Assembly (NCBI GenBank): GCA_036376775.1
Contig: DASUZP010000053.1
Span: 1-47,807, forward strand
DNA from: VRUE01 sp036376775
GTDB lineage: Bacteria; Actinomycetota; Thermoleophilia; Solirubrobacterales; 70-9
Direction: 5' to 3'
DNA length: 47,807 nucleotides
Positions 39,151 through 45,198 of this stretch are shown in pieces. The notes beneath the pieces were generated by a model. The model made no database searches and was not told where the DNA came from. It saw only the letters and a list, made by a program, of their open reading frames with translations. Numbering within the stretch: position 1 is the stretch's first letter; every line of letters begins with the position of its first letter. Both the position numbers and the translations under genes were made by a program.

Positions 39151-39942
39151 GTGTTGACGCGGTTCAAGCTGCCGCCGATCGAGGACCCTACGCGCTGCTG
39201 GCGCGGGGTGACGCCGGACGGGTTGCCGGTACTGCGGCTCGCGTTGTTCGCCGACTGCGCGTGGCGGGAGATGGAGGGCTGGCACGGCCCGCACCACGGA
39301 CCGGGGTGGCCGCGGGTGGCGGGGGAAACGCTCGTCGCTCAGCACGGCGTCGGGCTCGAGGTGTCGGTGGTCACCGTCGCGGGTGTCGGGCAGCTGCCAG
39401 GCACCGAGGCCGACCTCGTCCACTACCTGCGCCTGACCGGGCCGCCAGACGTCCTGCTGCTGCAGACCGGAGCCGCGCACTTCACCCGGCGGCTGTTCCC
39501 GAGCACCGAGCAGTGGGATCTCTATCGCAACCGCGCCGCGCGCATGCTCGGCCGCCACGCGCTCACGGTCAAGCGCCTGAAGGACCCCGTCGTCAAGCGC
39601 TTCCGGCCGAACATCCTCCCGTACCCCGGGCCGACGACCTACGCGCCGTTCTTTGCGGCCGCCCGGTCGGTGTTCCCGGACGCGGCGCTCGCCGCGATCC
39701 CGGTCTACCCGCGGCTCCAGCACTACCACGGCGACCGCAAGACCGAACGGGTGCTGAACGCGGACTTGCGCGCCGCATGCGTACAGGCCGGCGTCGAGGT
39801 TCTCGACCTCGCCCCGCTGCTCGAACCGCACGGGCAGTCCGCCCGCTGCCTCAACCGCCTCAACCTCAATGCGCTCGGGACCCGGATCGCCGGCGAGCAC
39901 CTGGCGGCCTGGCTCTTCGAGCGCAGCCGCGTGCCGGCTTAG
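39151..39942 (+). CDS. SGNH/GDSL hydrolase-like protein with degenerate active site
   Basis: The 263-residue product starts at GTG 39151, 23 bp after the large glycosyltransferase. VLRLALFADCAWREMEG sits where SGNH hydrolases have GDS. DVLLLQTGAAHFTRRLF resembles block III, and LNRLNLNALGTRIAGEHLAAWL resembles the last block, where D-x-x-H is expected but not present. AIPVYPRLQHYHGDRK and EVLDLAPLLEPHG fit SGNH spacing. If homologous, the nucleophile and catalytic Asp/His are not in canonical form, so the assignment is tentative. An acyl-transferring or non-catalytic role in glycan decoration is conceivable. Alternatively it belongs to a family I do not recognise. Confidence 0.5.
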   Translation: MLTRFKLPPIEDPTRCWRGVTPDGLPVLRLALFADCAWREMEGWHGPHHGPGWPRVAGETLVAQHGVGLEVSVVTVAGVGQLPGTEADLVHYLRLTGPPDVLLLQTGAAHFTRRLFPSTEQWDLYRNRAARMLGRHALTVKRLKDPVVKRFRPNILPYPGPTTYAPFFAAARSVFPDAALAAIPVYPRLQHYHGDRKTERVLNADLRAACVQAGVEVLDLAPLLEPHGQSARCLNRLNLNALGTRIAGEHLAAWLFERSRVPA

Positions 39943-39985
39943 CTCCGCCACCGGAGCCAGCACCGCGACCGGGCTGGAGAATGCG

Positions 39986-41491
39986 CTAGTGAGAGCCCTC
40001 GCCGCGGACTATCGCGGCGGGGGTGCGCAGCAGGATCGCCAGGTCGCCGGCGACGGAGATGTTGTCGAGGTAGTCGCGCTCCATCGCCAGTCGCTCCTCG
40101 AAGGTGAGGTCGGCGCGGCCGTAGACCTGCATCGGGCCGGTCATTCCCGGCTTCACCGCGAGGCGGATCCGCTGGCGCTCGTCATAGAGGGCGACCACCG
40201 CTTCCTCCTCGGGCCGCGGGCCGACCAGCGACATGTCGCCGCGGAGGACGTTGACGAACTGCGGCAGCTCGTCGAGGCTGAAGCGCCGCAACATGCGGCC
40301 GGCGCGGGTGACGCGAGGGTCGTCGGCGATCTTGAAGGCCGGCTCCTTGAGCTTCGCGAGGTCGACCAGTTCGCCCAGCTGCTCCTCGGCCCCCTGCACC
40401 ATCGTGCGGAACTTCAAGACCGTGAACGGCCTCCCGTCCTTTCCGGCCCGCTTCTGGCGGAAGAGGACCGGCCGGCCCGAGTCGAGCAGGATCAGCAGCG
40501 CGCTGACCAGGAAGACGGGGGAGAGGGCGATCAGAAGTGAGCCGCTGATCGTCACGTCCATCGCCCGCTTCAACGCTTCCGTCGATCGCGGCGGATCGGA
40601 GAAGCGGAAATCGAGGACCGGCAGCTCGGCGAGGCGGTTGAGCTCGATCCCCGGCCCGAGAAGGCCGAAATGTTGGGGCAGGAAGGTGAGCGCCAGACCC
40701 GCCGCCTTGCACTCCTCGATCAGGCGCTCGGCTGCCGGCTCGCTCATCTCCTGCTCGGTGACGATCACCCGCTCCACGTGCGATTCGCGGGCGACCCGCG
40801 ATATGTCGGCGACCGTGCCCAGCCGCGGCAGGCTGCCGGCGGACGAATTGTCCTCCTCGCCACGCGGCGCCAGGTAGCCGACCAGGTGCAGACGGGTCTC
40901 GGGGTGCGTCGCCACCCGTCGCGCCACCACCGCGACCGCCGCGGCCGGGCCGATCACCAACCCGGTCGCGACCCCGGCGAAACGATGCCAGAAGAAGCGC
41001 AGCACGGCGCGCGAGGAGAAGCTGCCGATCAGTGCGCCGAAGCCGACGGCGATCGCGCTGGAGGCGGGCAGCGGGCCGACCGGGCTGAGCGCCAGCAGTC
41101 CGTCGAGCGCCAGCGTCCCCAGCGCCGCCGCCGAGATCAGGCTGGAGAGCTCGTCGAGAGTGCTGTGGCGGATGCGGCGATGGTCGTTGTCATAGAGGCC
41201 ATGCAGCTTCAGCACCAGGATCCAGATCGGGCTGAACATCGTCGCCCAGAAGAGCGTGCCGACGTCGGTGTCGGGGCTCGCTGCAGTGACGATGCACAGC
41301 GTCGCCACCAGGGTGAGCCAATCGCCGCTGGCCAGCGAGCGGCGCAGCAGCGAGCCGCGCCGCCGCGCCCCGCTCGCGCCGGTCAGGCCCAGCCGCGTCG
41401 CCCGCGGGGTCCTGCCGCCACGCGACTCCGGTCCCGGCGGTTGCACCGAGGGCGACTTGCGCGATGCGGTCTCCTGCGTCTTGCTCGTCAT
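39986..41491 (-). CDS. Polyprenyl-phosphate glycosylphosphotransferase initiating the repeat unit (WbaP/WcaJ-like)
   Basis: This 501-residue enzyme likely transfers a sugar-1-phosphate to undecaprenyl phosphate, the first membrane step. The N-terminus is Pro/Arg-rich and cytoplasmic, followed by four membrane segments (residues about 45-170). A Rossmann-like middle domain comes next (LVIGPAAAVAVVARRVATHP; VERVIVTEQEMSEPA). The C-terminal bacterial sugar transferase domain shows KRAMDVTISGSLLIALSPVF, FRQKRAGKDGRPFTVLKFRTM, RFSLDELPQFVNVLRGDMSL and GPRPE. ATG 41491 is chosen; an in-frame GTG at 41506 would overlap the upstream gene. The stop is 43 bp from the convergent SGNH-like gene. The sugar is not determinable. 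Confidence 0.9.
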   Translation of the reverse strand: MTSKTQETASRKSPSVQPPGPESRGGRTPRATRLGLTGASGARRRGSLLRRSLASGDWLTLVATLCIVTAASPDTDVGTLFWATMFSPIWILVLKLHGLYDNDHRRIRHSTLDELSSLISAAALGTLALDGLLALSPVGPLPASSAIAVGFGALIGSFSSRAVLRFFWHRFAGVATGLVIGPAAAVAVVARRVATHPETRLHLVGYLAPRGEEDNSSAGSLPRLGTVADISRVARESHVERVIVTEQEMSEPAAERLIEECKAAGLALTFLPQHFGLLGPGIELNRLAELPVLDFRFSDPPRSTEALKRAMDVTISGSLLIALSPVFLVSALLILLDSGRPVLFRQKRAGKDGRPFTVLKFRTMVQGAEEQLGELVDLAKLKEPAFKIADDPRVTRAGRMLRRFSLDELPQFVNVLRGDMSLVGPRPEEEAVVALYDERQRIRLAVKPGMTGPMQVYGRADLTFEERLAMERDYLDNISVAGDLAILLRTPAAIVRGEGSH

Positions 41492-41498
41492 CGTGGGA

Positions 41499-43514
41499 TC
41501 ACCCACAGCTCGGCTTTCCTTGGAGGCATTTCTCCAGAGGGTTGAGCCGGCGGGCGTGTTCGAGGTCGGCCTTGGCCGCCGCTTCGTCGCCCGCCTCTTC
41601 CTCGACTCTAGAGCGTAAGTAGTAGAGCTGCCAGTTGTGGTCCTCGCGGTCGATTGCTTGCGTGAGGCGTTCGCTCGCGGTCGGGTAGTCGCCTTCGCTC
41701 TCGGCGATCAGGCCGAGCTGAACATAGGGAGAAGCGGCAAACGGCTCGATCGAGCGCGCCGTCTTGGCGTGGCTCGTGGCGCTGGTCAGGTCCCCGGCGG
41801 CGGCGGCGTGCTGGCTGGCGTCGATCTCGCGGTCGACCAGGAGCGGCCCGATCAGGGCGATGGCGGCGATCCAGGCGACCGCCAGCGCGGCGACCGCGAG
41901 GCCAAAGCGCCGGTCTTCTCCGCTGGCGACGAGATCTGGATCGGGCGGGCGCGTCAGCTGAGCGCATCGTCCTGCCACCAGCACTCCGGAGGCGAGGAAG
42001 AAGACTGCGCCGAACGCGGCGATCTCCCAGAACCAGTCGAGGCCGGCTCCGACCGCGAAGGCGAGCGCCGCGGCGAAGAGCACTGCGTAGCGCTCCCGCT
42101 GCGGATGCGCCGCCGCTCGCCAGGCGCCGAAGCCGGCCCAGAGCATGGTCCCGACCAGGGCCAGGACGAGCAGTCCGCCGACGACGCCGAACTCGGCGAA
42201 GGCCTCGAGATAGAGGGAGTGAGCGTTGTGCACCGGCTGGGGTATCGAGCGCAGCCGCTCCCAGTCGAATACATAGGTGCCGGCGCCCGTTCCGAGCACC
42301 GGCTTTTCCTCGAACGCATCGATCGCGACGCGGTAGAAGTCGTGGCGCCCGGCGCCGCTGAACTGGGAGAAATGCTGCTCGGGAGTATTCGGGAACTGGA
42401 CGTCGGAGCTGGAGAACTGGTCCCAGGCACGACCGCCGATCGCGATCGCGACACCGATCGCGACCACGGCTGCGACCGCCGCGATGCCGCTCAGCAGCGA
42501 ACGGTTGCGCGAGAGCTGCACGGCGCGCCCGGTCAGAGGGCCTTCGCGGCCCTCGGCCCAGCGCAGCGTTGCGAAGAGAACCAGCGTCAGTCCGATTCCC
42601 GCCAGCAGGATCAGCAGCACGGTCACCCCCTGATCGACCGCTGCCTGGTTGGCGACGTTGTCGGCGAGGCTGCGGCGTGCCTGCACGGCGAGGACTGCCG
42701 GCAGCGCCCCTAAGGCGCCTGCCCCCAGCGTCGCCAGTAGCCATAGGCGGTCCCTGGAGAGGGCGATCGTGCAGCCGACGGCGATCGCCAGCGCCAGCAG
42801 GCCGCCGCGGGAGTAGGTGAAGTAGAGCGCCAACAGCACCGCCGGCAGGGCTGCGGCCGAGAGCCAGCGCAGCCCGTTCCAGGCGGCCCGGCGGCTGGTC
42901 CAGAGAAGCAGTGCGACCGCGATCCCGAACATCGCGCCGTTGGCGTTCCAGTAGCCGAGCGGGTAGCGCAGGCGCGGCCCGCTGCCGAGCGACTCGCTGA
43001 CCTCCAGTACATGTGGCAGGAGTCGGCTGGCCAGGCCCGCAAAGGCGACGAGCGCGAGGGAAATCGCCAGGCCTTCAGCGAAACGTTGGCGCCTCCGGTC
43101 GGTTTGGGCGATAAGAAATGCGGCTAGGAAGAAGCCGAGGTAGACCAGGACCCGGTCCGCCTCGATCACGCTCAGCTCGACTGAGCCCGACCATAAGGAC
43201 GAGATTGCGGACAGCAGAGAAACAGCCAGGATCAGCCCAGTCACCCAGTAAAACGGCCGTGCAAGCGCTGCTCGCGAGACCAGTCCGAGCAGGATCAGGG
43301 CAACCACGACGAGCCAGACGGCGAGGCCCGCGACATGCCGGTCGCCCACTTCGAAGCCGCCTCCGACAAGCGACAGGGAGACGATCAGGGCGATTGGCGC
43401 AAGTAGCGCCGCGCTTTCGTCTAACCTACCGCGCCATGTTTGGGACGCGCCAGGTTTCCTCCCTCGCTCGGGGGCGTTCGGTACTCGCTCTGTCAGTGCT
43501 TGCTCTGCTCGCAT
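41499..43514 (-). CDS. O-antigen ligase/polymerase-like (Wzy_C) membrane protein with TPR tail
   Basis: This 671-residue protein has about twelve membrane segments. The large outer loop contains FYRVAIDAFEEKPVLGTGAG and RSIPQPVHNAHSLYLEAFAE, whose GxGxG-type and H-N-x-x-L residues are hallmarks of the Wzy_C/WaaL family. After the last span about 110 residues form TPR-like helices (AAAGDLTSATSHAKTARSIE; YPTASERLTQAIDREDHNWQ). It either polymerises repeat units or joins the glycan to an acceptor. ATG 43514 is the only conventional start, so its 5' end overlaps the divergent gene at 43436 by 79 bp. It precedes the initiating transferase by 7 bp on the same strand. Confidence 0.82.
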   Translation of the reverse strand: MRAEQALTERVPNAPERGRKPGASQTWRGRLDESAALLAPIALIVSLSLVGGGFEVGDRHVAGLAVWLVVVALILLGLVSRAALARPFYWVTGLILAVSLLSAISSLWSGSVELSVIEADRVLVYLGFFLAAFLIAQTDRRRQRFAEGLAISLALVAFAGLASRLLPHVLEVSESLGSGPRLRYPLGYWNANGAMFGIAVALLLWTSRRAAWNGLRWLSAAALPAVLLALYFTYSRGGLLALAIAVGCTIALSRDRLWLLATLGAGALGALPAVLAVQARRSLADNVANQAAVDQGVTVLLILLAGIGLTLVLFATLRWAEGREGPLTGRAVQLSRNRSLLSGIAAVAAVVAIGVAIAIGGRAWDQFSSSDVQFPNTPEQHFSQFSGAGRHDFYRVAIDAFEEKPVLGTGAGTYVFDWERLRSIPQPVHNAHSLYLEAFAEFGVVGGLLVLALVGTMLWAGFGAWRAAAHPQRERYAVLFAAALAFAVGAGLDWFWEIAAFGAVFFLASGVLVAGRCAQLTRPPDPDLVASGEDRRFGLAVAALAVAWIAAIALIGPLLVDREIDASQHAAAAGDLTSATSHAKTARSIEPFAASPYVQLGLIAESEGDYPTASERLTQAIDREDHNWQLYYLRSRVEEEAGDEAAAKADLEHARRLNPLEKCLQGKPSCG
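43422..43427 (+). promoter_or_regulatory. -10 element TAACCT for gene at 43436, inside the divergent gene
   Basis: TAACCT is followed by 8 nt and ATG 43436 with no ribosome site. It lies within the coding region of the minus-strand ligase-like gene, consistent with the head-to-head overlap. Confidence 0.4.
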
Positions 43515-43981
43515 TGTGCTGCCTACCGGTGCTCGCGCAGGCCGACTCCAGCGGCCTCGAATATCAGAATGCTCCGGCCACGGTAACGGGCGGACCCTCT
43601 AACCAGTCGACCCCGCATGGTGGCTCTTCGCCGACCAAGGGCGTCGGCGGCAACAAGGGAAATACTGGCTCGGCGAAGGGCACCGCCAAGAATGGAGGGC
43701 CCGGTGGTGGACCATCTTCGAAGGCTGGTGACGGCGCGGCGGGCAACGGCAGTCAGGTTAGCCAAGGTCCCGGCCAGGACAGCTCGGCTGTGCCCGGCGA
43801 AAAGGCCGGCAGCAGCGCTACGCCGGGTACCGACAGCGGCAGCTCCTCGCCGCTGGTGCCGATTCTGATCGCGATCGTGTTGCTCGCCGGGGGCTCCGTG
43901 GCTTTCGTGGTGATCAGGCAGCGCCGCCGCCGCGACGCCGCCGGCTCGTCTGGCTCCTCGGTTTCGCCTGAGGCGAGCTAG
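43436..43981 (+). CDS. Small secreted Gly/Ser/Pro-rich protein with C-terminal membrane anchor
   Basis: The 181-residue product begins with a signal peptide (SVLALSVLALLALCCLPVLAQAD, residues about 15-37). A low-complexity region follows (GGSSPTKGVGGNKGNTGSAK and similar, residues about 45-135). It ends with a membrane helix (LVPILIAIVLLAGGSVAFVV) and a basic stop-transfer RQRRRR. There is no LPXTG motif; the layout is signal, flexible stalk, membrane anchor. It is likely displayed outside the membrane. The gene is 4 bp before the GH-A paralogue at 43986, so the two may act together at the surface. No known family is recognised. Confidence 0.7.
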   Translation: MFGTRQVSSLARGRSVLALSVLALLALCCLPVLAQADSSGLEYQNAPATVTGGPSNQSTPHGGSSPTKGVGGNKGNTGSAKGTAKNGGPGGGPSSKAGDGAAGNGSQVSQGPGQDSSAVPGEKAGSSATPGTDSGSSSPLVPILIAIVLLAGGSVAFVVIRQRRRRDAAGSSGSSVSPEAS

Positions 43982-43985
43982 TCCG

Positions 43986-45119
43986 ATGCGCGAGCGACGG
44001 ATTCGCCCGCCTAGGCGGGCTTGCGTCTCGCTAGCGACTTTGGCAGTCGCCGCCCTCGGTGTGCTGACCGTCGTCCCCTCTGCGTTCGCCGTGCCGGCCA
44101 ACTTTTGGGGCGTGGTGCCGCAGGCGGCGCCGAATGCCGAAGAACTGCAGCGGCTGAAACGCGGCGGAGTCGACAGCATCCGCATTCCCATCTCATGGGC
44201 GTCGATCCAGCCCACCAGGCACGGCGTCTACAACTGGGCGGGAACCGACTCATTCGTTGCCGCAGCGGTCGCGGCGCGGATCGAGGTCTTTCCCTTCCTC
44301 TCGACGGCGCCAAGCTGGGCGGTGCCCGTCGACCGGCGTTTTAGCAGCCCGGCCTTCCTGCCGGTCCGGACGGGCACGCAGCGTTCTGGCTGGACGCAGT
44401 TCGTCAAGCAGGCGGTGCTGCGCTATGGGCCCGGCGGCAGTTTTTGGGCCGAAAACCCGGGCCTGCCGCAGAAGCCACTGCGGGCATGGCAGATATGGAA
44501 CGAGCCGAACTTCAAATACTTCGTGGGCCGCCCCAACCCGGCCGAATACGGCAAGCTGGTAAAGCTCTCCAGCACCGCGATCAGATCGGTGGATCCAAGT
44601 GCGCAGGTTGTTCTCGGCGGCCTCTTCGCGCGCCCGATCGAGGCGACCTTCCACAAGAAACCGCCGCAGGCTTACTTCGCCGCCGACTTCCTCCAGCAGA
44701 TGTACAGCAGCACGCCGGGCATCAAGTCGAAGTTCCAGGGCTACGCCCTTCATCCCTACACCGGCAGCTACAAAAACCTTCCCTCGCGGATCGAAGAAGT
44801 GCGCCAGGTCCTGGCGCGCAACCACGACGCCGGCAAGTCCCTCTTCATCACCGAGCTGGGTTGGAGCTCCGAACCACCGCGGGCGGGCAACAGCTTCGCC
44901 AAAGGCGTCGGCGGCCAGGCGCGTGAACTGAAGGGTGCCTTCCGCCTGCTGAGTGCAAACCAGCGCAAATGGCACTTGCAGCGCGTCTTCTGGTTTTCGG
45001 TCGGCGACTACGCCGGTCTCTGCAATTTCTGCGGAGGCTCGGGCCTCTTCCGCAACGGCTTCAAACCGAAGCCCGCCTGGAACGCCTACGTGCAGTTCGC
45101 CGGCGGCCGTCCCAGCTGA
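43986..45119 (+). CDS. Secreted clan GH-A glycosidase-like protein (third copy)
   Basis: This 377-residue protein starts at ATG 43986. An Arg-rich N-terminus and hydrophobic stretch (ACVSLATLAVAALGVLTVVP) form a signal peptide ending near SAFAVPA. The mature domain shows SIRIPISWASIQPTRHGVYN, AWQIWNEPNFKYF with predicted acid/base Glu173, and SLFITELGWSSE with predicted nucleophile Glu290. GLCNFCGGSGLF carries the CxxC shared by all three copies. It diverges more from the other two copies than they do from each other. Substrate preference is unknown. Its position at the right edge, with the other copies at the left, brackets the polysaccharide locus. Confidence 0.84.
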   Translation: MRERRIRPPRRACVSLATLAVAALGVLTVVPSAFAVPANFWGVVPQAAPNAEELQRLKRGGVDSIRIPISWASIQPTRHGVYNWAGTDSFVAAAVAARIEVFPFLSTAPSWAVPVDRRFSSPAFLPVRTGTQRSGWTQFVKQAVLRYGPGGSFWAENPGLPQKPLRAWQIWNEPNFKYFVGRPNPAEYGKLVKLSSTAIRSVDPSAQVVLGGLFARPIEATFHKKPPQAYFAADFLQQMYSSTPGIKSKFQGYALHPYTGSYKNLPSRIEEVRQVLARNHDAGKSLFITELGWSSEPPRAGNSFAKGVGGQARELKGAFRLLSANQRKWHLQRVFWFSVGDYAGLCNFCGGSGLFRNGFKPKPAWNAYVQFAGGRPS

Positions 45120-45129
45120 CCCCGTCGAC

Positions 45130-45164
45130 GGGCCTCAAGTCGACAAATAGGGACCTTGAGGTCC
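45130..45164 (+). terminator. Imperfect hairpin after the GH-A gene
   Basis: GGGCCTCAAG (45130-45139) pairs with CTTGAGGTCC (45155-45164) at 9 of 10 positions, loop 15 nt. It lies 11 bp after the stop of the GH-A gene and before the helicase promoter. A weak T-rich stretch follows (GTTGGTATTT), so termination is plausible but not strong. Confidence 0.45.
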
Positions 45165-45185
45165 GTTGGTATTTGCGCGCAGGCG

Positions 45186-45191
45186 TAAGAT
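45186..45191 (+). promoter_or_regulatory. -10 element TAAGAT ahead of the helicase gene
   Basis: TAAGAT is followed by 7 nt and TTG 45199, again the leaderless spacing. No ribosome site is present. A leaderless TTG start would be unusual but no ATG or GTG lies in frame before the helicase core begins. Confidence 0.4.
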
Positions 45192-45198
45192 CGGTGGG

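Noticed and set aside
43118..43435. Long upstream extension of the small secreted protein gene
   Set aside because: It would place a signal peptide in the middle of a 287-residue protein and is Arg-rich antisense of the ligase-like gene. ATG 43436 has a -10 box and a proper signal peptide.
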